A DNA stretch of 38,194 nt. Origin: Perkinsus marinus ATCC 50983 (Eukaryota; Perkinsozoa; Perkinsida; Perkinsidae). The translations under genes and the position numbers were made by a program. The stretch spans positions 807,148-845,341 of the forward strand of contig NW_003216498.1 of assembly GCF_000006405.1 (NCBI RefSeq). Reading direction: 5' to 3'. The notes beneath the pieces are model-generated. The model saw nothing but the letters and a program-made list of their open reading frames with translations, made no database searches and was not told the DNA's origin. Shown here piece by piece: positions 22,421 to 33,800 of this stretch (its first letter is position 1; each line of letters starts with the position of its first letter).

Positions 22421-22618
22421 CCCCACTTAGCCGTGTACGAAGACAAGTATTGTGTGTACACAATTCCAAAGGGAGACAGTTGTTTCACGCTGAGTGCTAA
22501 AGATATGTGAACATTCATCTTCATCGTCATCAGTGATTTGTAAGCGAAAGAGTTCGATTCATTTGTTTGGATTGGATAGTATTCTTCCATGTAGTTAAAT
22601 TTTTAGTTTCTGTTAAAC

Positions 22619-24394
22619 ATGTCAAGCCCTGTAGAGAATTGGCTTACTCTCGATTTCGACAAGAACACTCGTAAGGAAGCTCAAGAGCTCACCCCCGAGG
22701 AGATCCAAGATCGCTTGAATCCTGATCATCGTATGGAGTTTGGTACCGCCGGTCTTCGTGGCGAGATGGGAGCTGGCTTCAACCGTATCAATTGTTTGAC
22801 TGTGATGCAAGCTGCTCAAGGATTATGTATGCAGTTGATCGAGAGGTTTGGTGAAGATGTTCTCTCCCAGAGGGGTGTTGTCTTTGGTTATGATGGACGA
22901 CATAACTCTCGTCAATTCGCTCATGTTGCCTCGGCTGTCTTCATCACGAAAGGTGCCAAAGTCTACCTTATCGATAAGACCAGTGTTACTCCTTCTAATC
23001 CATTCTTGATCGTTCATTTCCATGCTCTAGCCGGTGGTCAGATGACGGCTTCTCACAACCCGAAGCAGTACAATGGTTTTAAAGTGTACGGCGATAATGG
23101 CGCTCAGATTATTCCTCCAGTTGATGCTGAGATCGAAGCCAAAATTGCTGAGAATTTGGTTCCATGGAAAGATGCTTTGGAGTTATTGGATTTGGATACT
23201 TGCCTGTTGAAGGACAAGTCGAAGACCATTGATCCTTACAATGATGCTCTGTACACTTACATCGATCAGATGCATCACGAGTTGTGTCGATTCCCCGACC
23301 TCAACAAGGACTGCAATTTGAGGTTCGTCTACACGGCTATGCAAGGTGTTGGTCTTCCGTTTGCGACTGGTTTGATGGACAAGTTTGGCTTCCCGAAGAA
23401 GTGTGTGTCGATCGTGGAAGCGCAAGCTCATCCTGATCCTGAGTTCTCCACTGTCGCCTTCCCTAACCCTGAGGAGAAGGGTGCACTCGATATGAGCAAG
23501 CAACAAGCACTTGATGAGGATGCCGATTATGTCTTAGCTAATGATCCCGATGCTGATCGTTTCACCTCTTGTGAGAAGCAGAAGGATGGATCATGGCATC
23601 AGTTCACTGGTGATGAGCTCGGTACCATCTTTGGTGACTGGCAGTCGCTGATGGCCCATCGTCGTGGTGTCGATCCGAAGAACTGTCTCGTCATCAATTC
23701 TACGGTGTCCTCCAAGATGCTAAAGGCGTTGTCTGATTATTACGGTGGGGTGTATGAGGATACCTTGACAGGTTTCAAGTGGATGGCTAACAAGTCGTTG
23801 GAGATGACCGCTGAGCACCCCAACTTGGTACACTGCACGGCTTACGAGGAGGCATTAGGAAGTGCCCTCACGATGAGCGTACCTGATAAGGATGGTATCA
23901 GTGCTTGCAGTGTGTGGTGTGAGATGGCTAACTACTGGCGTAAGGAGAAAGGTATCACTCTTCTTGAACGCCTTGATGAACTTCGTAAGATGGTTGGTCA
24001 TTTCGCTCAACACAATGGTTACTTCATCTGTGATGATCCGAAGGTTATGAAGCAGATGTTTGATGAGTTCCGTAATGGAGGTAACTACAAGAGCGAGTTA
24101 GGTTCATCTAAGATAGCTGATGTTCGTGATGTGACTCTTGGTTACGATTCAAGGAAGGAGGATAAGAAGTCCACCTTACCTGTGACACCTGATGCTCAAA
24201 TGATCACCCTCTACTTCGCCGATGACGCTACTGTTACTATTCGTGGATCTGGTACCGAGCCCAAGGTGAAGTATTACTGTGAGGCTAACGATAAGGAGAG
24301 TATGGAAAAGGCACAGGCGAAGCTCGAAGTCGTTGTTAAAAATGTCATCGATTACTTCCTCCAACCCAAGAAATACAATTTGGGTAGTCGATAG
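22619..24394 (+). CDS. PGM2: PGM2-type phosphoglucomutase / phosphopentomutase
   Basis: Alpha-D-phosphohexomutase family enzyme that moves phosphate between C1 and C6 of glucose phosphate, or C1 and C5 of (deoxy)ribose phosphate, through a phosphoserine; cytosolic by family. A single open exon of 591 residues (human PGM2 612). All four family loops are present: TASHNP (Ser145 is the phosphoserine), metal loop DPDADR (309-314), sugar loop TGFKWMA (384-390) with EEALG (410-414), and phosphate loop RGSGTEP (542-548). EEALG instead of EESLG is what PGM2-type enzymes show (EEAIG), favouring pentose phosphate or glucose-1,6-bisphosphate chemistry over classical PGM1. The N-terminal FGTAGLRG is also typical. 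ATG at 22619 fits family length. It is the only long gene here with no intron, and codons often end in T. Confidence 0.95.
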   Translation: MSSPVENWLTLDFDKNTRKEAQELTPEEIQDRLNPDHRMEFGTAGLRGEMGAGFNRINCLTVMQAAQGLCMQLIERFGEDVLSQRGVVFGYDGRHNSRQFAHVASAVFITKGAKVYLIDKTSVTPSNPFLIVHFHALAGGQMTASHNPKQYNGFKVYGDNGAQIIPPVDAEIEAKIAENLVPWKDALELLDLDTCLLKDKSKTIDPYNDALYTYIDQMHHELCRFPDLNKDCNLRFVYTAMQGVGLPFATGLMDKFGFPKKCVSIVEAQAHPDPEFSTVAFPNPEEKGALDMSKQQALDEDADYVLANDPDADRFTSCEKQKDGSWHQFTGDELGTIFGDWQSLMAHRRGVDPKNCLVINSTVSSKMLKALSDYYGGVYEDTLTGFKWMANKSLEMTAEHPNLVHCTAYEEALGSALTMSVPDKDGISACSVWCEMANYWRKEKGITLLERLDELRKMVGHFAQHNGYFICDDPKVMKQMFDEFRNGGNYKSELGSSKIADVRDVTLGYDSRKEDKKSTLPVTPDAQMITLYFADDATVTIRGSGTEPKVKYYCEANDKESMEKAQAKLEVVVKNVIDYFLQPKKYNLGSR

Positions 24395-25103
24395 AAAGAT
24401 TTGTTACTATGCCGTCTTGATCCCAGAGAATTCTGGGTTTCACTCTGATGGTGTTTCATCATAAATCTCTTTTATTCGCGGATTCATTCTTTATATGCGA
24501 TACATTGTATCGTCGAATCTCTTACATTCGAAAATCAGCGTTGTTGTGTTCAGTGATTATTGGTCTATGTGGAAAGTGGGTTGCTGCAGGCGAGATGAGA
24601 TTTATAATCGAACTTGGCGTTATTTGTGTATAGGAGATAACCAAAGACCTTGCGAATGGTCTAACCGAGTTCTAATATGCACGTTCGGTTGGTGTACGTA
24701 ACTAGATAAGGGACTCAAATGTACGAATCCTTCGTCGAACAGGTATATGTAGAGGATATGGTAGATTGCTATTAGCAGTTCTATCAGGATGCTGACCTAA
24801 GCTTTCTTATTTCTTGTTAGCGCTATTCAGCGGTCAGACTCAAAGGGGGGAGTTGACGATAACATTGTTCCGCACAGTATGCTTCGAAATCAGCGAAATC
24901 GGTCGGTGAACAGCGATAATACGAGTTAGCTAAAAACAATGACAACTCTCCTTCCCACTCGATGAACTCAAGACGAGGATTACTATAAAGTGTGTCGAGA
25001 AGAATGCAATGGTGTTAAAGGGGGCATCTCGACAGATAATATAATAGGCGACTTACACAGTAGAAGGCAACTCCCTCAGATATACAGCAACTAGGGCTCC
25101 CCT
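24395..25103. other. spacer between converging genes
   Basis: About 700 bp between the PGM stop and the 3' end of the minus-strand coiled-coil gene. Short open frames at 24448-24701 have no family signal. I see no repeat or RNA gene. Confidence 0.45.
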
Positions 25104-27798
25104 TTACCCGACAGTGCACCTGAGACAACAACGAGATGTCATAGTCAGCAACGTGCAAGGCAAATGAGGTGCATTATGGAGCTTCACACAGAGAAATGTG
25201 TCTTCAGATTGGAACGACAAGTCATACCCATCAACCCCATATACTCCGTTCTTACTTCCCGCCTCAGCGTCTGAATGACGATGATGCTTCCTAGCAGTCG
25301 TAGTATTATGCTCCTCAGCCAAGGACGACGAGTCGCTAGGATGTGTGTGGGAATCTGGGCTCTCACCAATACTCACTTCCACAACCGTCGAGCCTGAGTA
25401 AGAGGTCATAACATAGAGCGACGACCCCCCCGAAATTACCTGATGGGGACGACTTCTTTTTGCTTCCCTTGAGCATCTTAGTGAGGCCCCGGAATGACTT
25501 CGGTATTGAACGAGCTGACGTAGATGTCGGCAAGCATCGGGTATGCCTCGAATACTACCTCCGGATTGTGGATGCTCCCTACTATGCTGATCCACCGGTT
25601 CCGTTTCCTCCAGCCGATGAGGCCCCAACGGTAGAGACGTCACCACCCCCTCCTCCTCTGAAGACAACCCCGCTAAATACGATTCCATCATGTGACCATC
25701 AGGCACTACCAAAACCAGTCTTTTCAATCTTTTCCTCGAGAGCCTGCTTGAGTTCAAGATTCTGGTTCAAGAGAATAGTGAAGTCGGAAGAAGCCAGTTG
25801 TGATTGATGCAGCACTGTCTCGTACCTGAACAACCATGATAGCATTCTCGGTAAGTCTCAACCCAGCCGCTCGCTTCCTGTAACCCCTAGCAACGTGTAC
25901 CTAGACCTACCTTGACTCCATAGCCCGATACTTCTTCGTGAGCTGCTCTATCTTAGAATCGCGGTGAGTGATCTGAAGGGTATTTATGGTTATGTCAACC
26001 CAGCACTCTTCTACCTCTATCTCCAATGCAGAGTATTCAGTCTGCAGCTTATTATGAGCAGCGGCCAAAGCTTGGAATTTAGTCACGAGAGCATCATACC
26101 TACACGAAGTGGCAAAGGAGTGGTACTGGAGATGTTCAAATCCATAGGATCAGATGATACTGTCAGGATCAACCGCATGAACGTTAACGGACAAGTAGAC
26201 CAAAAAATGGCATTGCATTGGCACTCCCATACTACTCATCTTGAGGAACTGTATTCCCCAACGTCCCGTTAGAATCGCCCTTGACTCCCAAGGCAGCGTC
26301 TGATTCCTGTGCGCGGCCAATAGTCCCCAAACTCCTTGCATTAGCATCGAAGATTGAGTACTGAAAACGAACAACTACATCCTTCATGGCTTTGCCAAAC
26401 CAGAGGGGATCTCATCCAGCTAGCCCACAATCACTTCACTATCTCATCGCGGCGTCTAACCAAACCACCAATATTACAGACAGTCCGGAGGACTCTATCT
26501 TGTCCTTAGTGATCTTAGGAGGCACCGAGGCTATGTCGGCCTTCATGGATATCATGTTGGTGCCTTGGCAGGTCTGTCCAACTCGGACAAAATGCCATGC
26601 TGAATGAGATCTCGTAGAACTACATGCTAGGCCCATTACTACCTCCTTGATCAAAGATGAAGACTCCTACAATAACGCTAGGGTAATGAACTGAGCCGCC
26701 ACCGTCTGTTAGTCGGACGAAGGTCGAGGATACGGAAGTGGTAGGGAGCTGGGTGAGCAGACCTGACATAGGCAGACTGGGGCAGACGTCGATGGGGACT
26801 GCACAGTGATTGTCACTAAAATTCATTACGAAAATAACAAATTCCACTCCTACACACTACAGCTCCACGGACTCGAGACCTATCTCACGAGTGAGGCAAG
26901 AATCCCAACCTATTTCCTCTATCAAATGCTCGAAATATTATCTTGATACACAGAATCGCATTTTTCATGAATCTATGATTATTCGATAAGAGAGCCGTTA
27001 TGGTATGATACCAATCCCTATCCTACTCCTCTTACCAGATTGTCTGTTCCTCTTCACCTGAGCTGCCAATTTAGCCCCGAATTTCCGTTCGAATATATCA
27101 TCACTTGTGGCTCTGTAGAGTACTCTTCCACCATCTTCCTCGGATTTTATGAGGAACTCCAAGCCTGGTAACTAAACCGGAACCGTCCAATACAGCAGCA
27201 GTAGGAAGAGGGGATTACATCGAGGATGTTCTCGTTATTATAACAGCTCCCGCACATCACGATCAATCGATCTTCTGCTACTCGATTGCAGTCTAGTAGG
27301 ATAGAACCTCCGTCCGACTCGTCCAGCGTCACAGCGCCTAAGTCGAGTGATGCGCCACTCCTCTGGGATGAATGTGCTGACTATTACCATCACAAGCTGA
27401 ATGACTGTTGAAAAAAACGGTCCCATCAGGAACGTACGAACAGGACGATGCTGAATTGGTGAGCGGCCCTTGTCTCCGGAATACACTAATGAAGAGGAAC
27501 AATTACTGCAGGTCATGCGCCATGGAAGAATATCTTAGATCGAAGCGAGCATGATACAGATATGGTCCAAGAATGTACGGCTCGTATGTTTGCCCTACTA
27601 CCTAGCATGCAGATCGATCTCAACTTTTGGAGCACGGCACGTAACTCGACAGGGCACCACATGGGGCGGCATTTTTTCTTCCTCCTTCTCCTCTTCGTCC
27701 TTTACAGGCGCCGCCTTGACTGGGCTGACATCAACCTCAGGGCTTGTCTCCGGTGGAGCCCTCTGGCGGGGCTCTGAAGACGCAGTAGTAGTGGACAT
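25104..27798 (-). CDS. unknown coiled-coil protein, many exons
   Basis: Likely start ATG at 27798: an acidic, proline-rich N-terminus (MSTTTASSEPRQRAPPETSP, then DEEEKEEEK). Following exons that join in phase include VTLDESDGGSILLDCNRVAE (about 27330-27237), then LPGLEFLIKSEEDGGRVLYR (about 27190-27030) after a 47-nt intron. Near 26790-26440 come VPIDVCPSLPMSGLLTQLPT, PSVIVGVFIFDQ and AWHFVRVGQTCQ; near 26390-26240 FQYSIFDANARSLGTIGRAQ. A coiled coil follows (26110-25700: VTKFQALAAAHNKLQTEY, LNQNLELKQALEEKIEK). The C-terminal exon has SSLYVMTSYSGSTVVEVSIG and a His/Ser-rich tail. The mid-region beta-strand pattern recalls C2-like or MSP-like folds, but I cannot name a family. Some exon borders are open, and two genes rather than one remain possible. 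Confidence 0.45.
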
Positions 27799-27955
27799 GT
27801 GGCTCACTGCCCAATGGAAATAAGAATATGCACCTGACGACTCCGTCGTGCGCTAAAACTGTAACAAGGAACCCCAGGTTAACGAGTGCAAGCTACAAAT
27901 TAGGTTAACTGGTCTTGTTTAGGGGGTAATCGACCACCCTGAACGCCATGTGATA

Positions 27956-27972
27956 CCGTATCACTGATACGG
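27956..27972. repeat. perfect hairpin CCGTATC-ACT-GATACGG
   Basis: A 7-bp perfect stem with a 3-nt loop in the spacer upstream of the minus-strand coiled-coil gene. The arm CCGTATC also occurs in every unit of the 56-bp array at 5065-5975, which may be coincidence. Confidence 0.7.
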
Positions 27973-28051
27973 CAACACGCGCAGAGCCAAGTAGAGAAAG
28001 AGCAAGAGGTCAAAAGTGTTCAAGATGCGGTATTCTACTCGCGATTAATTC

Positions 28052-28211
28052 TCCAGGGGCCGTATGCGGATCCTGATTTATGAATCTGAGTCCATGATTC
28101 AACTCACGCTCTGATCCTGATTCATGATTCAAGTCACACCTTGATTCGAGAGAACTGATTCAGATTACTCTGACTCACCTGTTGCATCAGGATCCGCATA
28201 CGGCCCCAGGA
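28052..28211. mobile_element. MITE-like element with 26-bp terminal inverted repeats
   Basis: 28052-28077 and 28186-28211 are reverse complements over 26 bp with one mismatch; the inner 22 bp (GGGGCCGTATGCGGATCCTG and on) are perfect. The 108-bp interior carries repeated variants of CTGATTCATGATTCAAGTCA. Size, long arms and lack of coding fit a non-autonomous DNA transposon or a fold-back element. I find no clear target-site duplication, so insertion is unproven. Confidence 0.6.
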
Positions 28212-28240
28212 CAGCGTCTATGGTGTACCCCCTCAGGAAA

Positions 28241-28860
28241 ATGCCCAACGTTAAGGACGGTGATGGAGCGGCAATTTCGACATCGATCTATCCAGTCCGA
28301 CGGTACGGTGGATTTGTCACTTATTTCATCAGAAAACGATCTGTGGCCAGAGAGAAGTTGCTGGGTATTAAAACGAGAGGAGATGATCTCCAGGCCCAAA
28401 GCTACTGTGAAGCTTCTGGGAAGCTACAGTGAAGCGTGGTGATGTTGTAACGTGTGATACGTCACTCGTATACGTCAGCTATCAGAAAGCGAGGCATTGC
28501 GGACGCAACAGCGACTTGGGTATTATATGGAGCGTAGGAAGCTCTAAGAAAATCAGATGAAGAACAAGTAACCAAACGTATTAATGCCCTGTTAGGCCCG
28601 TATTCAGGGAGTTCTTACTGAGTACGAAATGCCTCCACTAGAGGTATGTATCAACAGCTATCAGACGTTGTAGACAAGTCGTTGAAAGAACGAGATAAAG
28701 CTATGACAGGTATTATTCACGTCTGGTGTGTGGTAGAGGTTGCTGTATGCATCACTCAGTGGTGAGGAATGTGTTACTACTGAGCATATGCTGGCTTGTA
28801 TTCGGACATGTATGCATCATCGATGCTTCAGTTGTGATTCTTAAGGATTTGCGTTGGAGT
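28241..28860 (+). CDS. unresolved helical protein gene, several short exons
   Basis: An open, protein-like exon at 28241-28432 starts MPNVKDGDGAAISTSIYPVR and contains FVTYFIRKRSVAREKLLGIK. Further helical pieces downstream read LSESEALRTQQRLGYYMERR (about 28480-28545), GVLTEYEMPPLE (about 28605-28640) and LSDVVDKSLKERDKAM (about 28665-28710), separated by possible short introns. YYMERRKL resembles NYVERRKL at 18820-18845, at both DNA and protein level. I could not find junctions with agreeing phases, so the model is loose and the gene may be decayed. Confidence 0.3.
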
Positions 28861-28908
28861 AGGATGGTTCGACAACTGAGATAGGACGGTTGGTAGGGTA
28901 TTGTGTTC

Positions 28909-29395
28909 ATGACCGATAGCACTGAGCCGTCAATGGACTACCTCGTCCAGTACGTGGTAGTACGGAAGGATCTCATGAAGGATAAGAAAGTGTGGAACCA
29001 AGGGGCTATCATAGCCCAGGTAACGCCCAGTGGAATTGGTTCAGTACCATGTGGTTACCGTTTAGGCTTGCCATGCATCAACCGCGGCAATCTTCGAGAG
29101 TATGAATGACCCCAATACAGTGAAGTACCTATCCGATATAGACAATATGACGAAGTGTGTGCTGAAGGCTGATGACGAGGCAACTCTTCGTGGTCTATCC
29201 GAGGTAGTAGGCCCGACTCACTGGTGCAAGTCTCTGTTGCCATTCAACCGTCGTCCTTAGGAGCTCACGACGGCTAAGATTGCCCATAAGCTGTGGATAG
29301 AGCAACCAGAGGATATCCCAACCGCTCTCGCCACTGCTCCTGCGTACAAGTCTTGTGTCGGAGGCTTCTTTAGAAATCTCAAGTTGCTTCGGTGA
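28909..29395 (+). CDS. PTRHD1: PTRHD1-type peptidyl-tRNA hydrolase domain protein
   Basis: Three exons (28909-29019, 29066-29203, 29261-29395; introns 46 and 57 nt) join in phase 0 to 127 residues. The protein follows human PTRHD1 along its whole length: VQYVVVRKDL (human VQYLVLRKDL), WNQGAIIAQACHASTAAI (human WPAGALVAQACHAATAAL), KCVLKADDEATLRGLSE (human KVVLEAPDETTLKELAE), HKLWIEQPEDI (human HMLWLEQPENI), and a short C-terminus GGFFRNLKLLR (human GQYLKKFRLFK). PTRHD1 belongs to the PTH2 fold, whose members release peptides from peptidyl-tRNA; activity of the PTRHD1 branch is less certain. ATG 28909 was chosen because it leaves the expected short N-terminus. Human protein is about 140 residues, so this one is full length. 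Confidence 0.9.
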
Positions 29396-30339
29396 TGAGT
29401 GGACTTGGTGTTCGAGGGGTTGTTAAAACACAGTTGGGATGAGCTGTTCGGTGATGCTCTGTGACGGAATACTACATACTTGGGAGAAACGACTCTGCGG
29501 GGAATCTAACCTGGGCGTATGAAATTTTCAGCTACGTCAACCTGATCCTGGACTATCAAAAACGAAAAAACGGGACCTCCATTACGAGAGTCATCACATG
29601 TCAGCGTGTCGAAAAACCGTAGGGCTGCAGTTCTCTTAAGAGAATCCGGATAGTCGTCTGGGTGACCCTGCACCGTGAGCGTCTGAGACGATCATAACTT
29701 TCTCCACGCACCACGAAAAGGACTCAGTTTTGGCGTGTCTATTAATCATGATGTTGGCCGTATTGGCGCGAAACTCCCACCCAAAACGGACTTCTTTGTA
29801 TTCACGCTCACGAGGTTTTGAAGCACCCTCAACATATTAGGGTACAGCGCGTCAAGAGTATTGAGCGTCTTGACTCAAAACTCGCGCAGTACAATTACAA
29901 TCGAAGTGTTGTCGGCTGCATCCCGAGTAGCGACCATAGCGGATACGCAGCACTCTACACGAATAGCTATTGATAAGGATGAAGGTGCAATGGTAACATC
30001 CCTGATAGCGGCATGATCCAGCACCCAAGCTATTTTCCTGCGTCTCTCCTCACGGGTTATGTGCAACTCGAGTACCCCTAATACTGGTTATGAGGGCCCA
30101 TGAGGTGCACTGAGAATTGAGAAGACTTAGGAGCGTGAAATGGAGGGTAACGAAGAAGCCTTGGGCAGGCTTTAAAAGCACTTGCTCCTTAACCTAAAGT
30201 GTACCTTTTTTCTCTTGAAACGAGAAGTATCACGTAATCTGAAACACTTAGTCATGCCAAACAGCAAATCATCATAATCTTTCTTATTCAGCGAACTAGA
30301 TCTGATTGTGACTGGTCAGACACATTTGTCGGACACAAC
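29396..30339. other. spacer with small palindromes
   Basis: About 940 bp without a supported gene. 29631-29644 (TTCTCTTAAGAGAA) is a perfect 14-bp palindrome. 29851-29857 and 29868-29874 (GTCAAGA/TCTTGAC) form a 7-bp stem with a 10-nt loop. A minus-strand frame at 29875-30066 ends DNTSIVIVLREF, faintly like the end of PP2C phosphatases, but nothing else of that family is visible. Confidence 0.4.
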
Positions 30340-30626
30340 AATACTCACTTGGATGGGTCTGCGGCAGACTGACGGCAGGGTATCTCCGGCTCACCGAGCC
30401 CAGTCGAGGTCCAAGGCCAGTGATCCTCAAGTTGGACTGCTGCTCTACCTCCAAGCTCAACCCTTCCAGTCTTCCTAGTAGGAAGAATCAAATGAGGACC
30501 TACAGAGTAGGAAGTTCCTATTCTTCAGATCCTCGTCTCTCGGATCGACTGAGTCGAGCCAAGAGAAGGGAGTCGAGTCGACTCTCTTCTGGACCCCGTC
30601 GTTGGCGCGATAATGCTGCTGTGTAA
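30340..30626 (+). CDS. 3' exon of an unknown Ser/Arg-rich protein
   Basis: The open frame ending at 30626 carries a basic, serine- and arginine-rich tail (RLSDRLSRAKRRESSRLSSG, then PRRWRDNAAV), like the low-complexity end of an RNA-binding or cytoskeletal protein. The 5' border is not known; an internal ATG at about 30492 is the latest possible start. Upstream exons should lie in 29400-30340 but I could not join any. It ends about 200 bp before the AK7 start. Confidence 0.3.
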
Positions 30627-30828
30627 ATGCGCTCAGTTGAGGGATTACACCCTGAAACAGGCTAAAGTTTTCGGAGACAAGCGAAGTTGTATGAAATAAT
30701 CTGAAACGGGCGTATCTTTTCGCTGGAGAGCACGAGTGCTCAGGGATTTACCATGATACTCTGGCCATGCTGAGTCCTGTTGGTGCTCCTGTTAACCAGC
30801 CGATCTGCAGCTTTCGCATCCTGACCGA

Positions 30829-33800
30829 ATGAGAATCTTCATCAATAACGCCGATACTTACGTTGGAAGTGCTCTATGCGCTGACCTGCAAAATATCCTC
30901 GAGACACCTACTAGGATTTATGCTACTCTAAAAGGAGGGGAGGAGTGCCAGGTGACGGCTCACCGTGCAGTCGTCGTTCGCAGACTGGATCGGCCAGGTC
31001 CCTTTGCCAGTGAAGAGGATAGTGTCTCGTAGAGACCACTCTAACATCCTCAAGGCTGCCGCTCAATCACAGCTGGCTGTGTAAGTTCAGACCCATGGAA
31101 GTGTCCCTCAGCACGCGTGTGTTATTCATTTCAATCCTAAGGCATCACTGTGAGCTTGTACGTGTATTATTTGATAGGTTCGATCTTCACAGTAGTGATC
31201 TTGAAGAGGTTGACTTCGTGTTAAGAAGACTCAAGTCGGAGCCGATAGATCAGCCGCTGGTAGCACTCAGTTTCATTGTCCTTCGGGTTGCTTGTCCAAC
31301 AGGTATTGATATTGATATCCAACGTAATGGTCTGGGCAAAAACCAAGCCAAGCAGTGTACGTTCTGATCACTACACGGGGGATGACGATGACTATGTTAG
31401 GTCGACGAAGATGCTGGTGAAGCGTCTGTGTCTGAGTCAGCGCGCGATGATGCTTCCGCTGCGGACCAGTTCACGACACCGACCCTTCCCGTAAAGTTAC
31501 CTCGCATGCTCATGCTAGATCATAGTGGATGGCGTCGAGGTATTCACAGATGCCGAGTGGTGCAGACGGGTGCCTTCGAGTCGCTATTGGAGTTGGAAAA
31601 CACTGGAGACGTTAGCTCTATCATTGAACTCCGTGGAGAACATTACATCGTGAGTAACTCCGGAGAGTAACACTCACTTCTGTCTGGAATACGATTGTAC
31701 TCCAATCCTTGAGGCCTCCTTGTTGCGGTAAGCAACACCACCCCACTGTGCTGAAAAACATGAGCACTAACACACACTGTAGAGGTCTACCATGGATGCA
31801 CTCGCGACTTGTCGGTTGGATTGATTAATCTGCAGGTACGTCGTTTGCTCGGGGATACTCTACGGGAACGGTGAGATTGCATTGTAGGAAGGAGTGGTGA
31901 GTGCTGAGTGATTATGTTTATGTATGATAGTTACGATGACTTTCGTGCGGCCTGGTTGGGACAGGAGACCCATAGAATAATCGGCGACGGCGACAATATC
32001 ATACCGACTATACACGTGAGTCATTCCGGGCCGAGAAGGTAGGGTTCGGGATCGCACCTCTGAGGTGCGATCCTGCGGAACATTCAGTCGTAGGACTGAG
32101 CCGTAAGCTACTTTCTAGTGCGGGCAGCTCCGTTGAGCTGCTCAGAGGGTGAAGTGTATCATTTCCTTCATTCCAACAAACCCTGAAGCCCTTTCGTCCT
32201 GATGAATGTGAGCCGGAAAACGGCCTCACTCGCAGATGATTCTTGGGTACATTACTTCAGAATTTGAGACTCAGATAGATTAGTATGGGTCCAAGGACGT
32301 TTGTAGATCTCCGCAGTGGAGCCTCCACCGTGGAGGTTTCTCCTCCCATATTTAACTCCCGAATTGAGGATCACCCCGGAAATCTCATCGACGCCGAGCA
32401 CGGAACCGTACCGCCTGGCTTAAGGTACGCGACTTGGCCAGATGCGTGAAGCACTTATCTGCGGCAACCGAAAAACAGCCGTAGGCTTCCTTGTCCTTGC
32501 AGAAGCAGCGCACATTCTCCATCATCAGTTACATTGTAGCGGTTGATGAGAGTTTCACTGACCAGAAGGGAATTCTCACAGCCGTCGTAAATCACCTGGG
32601 TGAGAAAGTTGCAATTGCACGATTCAACATGAGCTTTACAGGTGCCGGCGTCCCGATTCCAAGTATTTCGCGCGATCAAGCGGTAGCTTGCCTTGACGGA
32701 CGTCAGGTAGGATGTGATAGCGGTGGAAAGACTCTCCTAGTCGGCGTTTCGCGAGTTTTTCGTGACCCACAACAGATCCTCTATTCATGTGTCTTGAGTG
32801 TCTGCCTGATCGATTGACTCTCATCACCGTGTATTTATCAGCACGTTCTGAACCACATCCTTCATCAGCGGAGTACTTGATTGAGTGTTTGCCTCGCTTC
32901 AGCCTTTCCTCCTTGACCTTCGTTTCCGTGCGTCGGATTTCTTTCACCAACCTGAATTCTCTTGGTGGAGTAAGGAGGGCCCTGTCGCTGCCATTGACAA
33001 GCTCATCAAAGAGTAATCACTGCGTTGTGAACAATCAGTGATGGCAAGCTCTCCCTGCAGGTTCTGCACTTGGAGGAATTTGCGTCCTCTGAAGTTGGTT
33101 CTGATTGGACCTCCAGCCTCAGGAAAATCCTTTTATGCGACGAAGGTTGCTGAGAAGTGGGCCTAGCTTCGCCCTACCTGCTTGGGGACGTCGTGTGTCA
33201 GCTATCGCCTCGCACACATAACCCTTGGACCTATTATTGAAGGAGCATTGAAACGGGGTAGGGAAGTGAAGGAACTGATTGATCCGGAGAATCAGGAAGA
33301 CGGGATAGAGGCATTGGATGTTGACTCTCTGCTTGAGAAGGACAGGTATGGCAAGCTTATGACATCCAAGTGGCAGGGCTCGTATCCAGAGGTTATCCAC
33401 GAGCTCTGTGGATAAGCTTCTGGCTTAGCCACTGCATTGGCGTCGGAGCATGCTAGGCCTAGTGTGATGGACTCTTCTATCACGATCAGATTTTACCTTG
33501 CATTCCTTGAGCAGTGGGAGAAGCTTCAGACGCCTCGCTCCACTCCGAGACTCCCTGCACAATTGGTACTGCAGTTCACCAGCTTGAGTTTTGTACTTGA
33601 AGGATTTGCTCAGATATCTCGAGCAGTTCGCTATGTGTTGGAGGACGATAACGCTTGCAAGTTCAGAGGGTGGGCCGTCATGTTCGATCTTCCTGCGTAT
33701 GTGCATGATACAGTTATGTTCTCGATGGGTTCCCACGTACTGCGGAGGAAGCTCATGAACTGTTCATGATACCGCCAGAAGGGAACGAGGAAGTTGAATG

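Larger units (their letters stand above)
21484..22618. other. spacer with inverted repeats upstream of PGM
   Basis: About 1.1 kb. It holds the hairpins listed separately at 21865-21905 and 22346-22420. A 105-codon minus-strand frame at 21705-22022 shows no family signature and no splice support. The PGM promoter should lie at the right end. Confidence 0.45.

Noticed and set aside
25460-25807. 115-codon plus-strand proline-rich frame
   Set aside because: It is the complement of coiled-coil and linker exons of the minus-strand gene.
29875-30066. possible PP2C phosphatase end on the minus strand
   Set aside because: Only a DNTSIVIV-like ending is visible; metal-binding motifs of PP2C are missing nearby.
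32199-32225. hammerhead-like CTGATGA followed by GAAA
   Set aside because: The sequence between the two cores does not form stem II in the required position; the bases pair instead as an ordinary hairpin.
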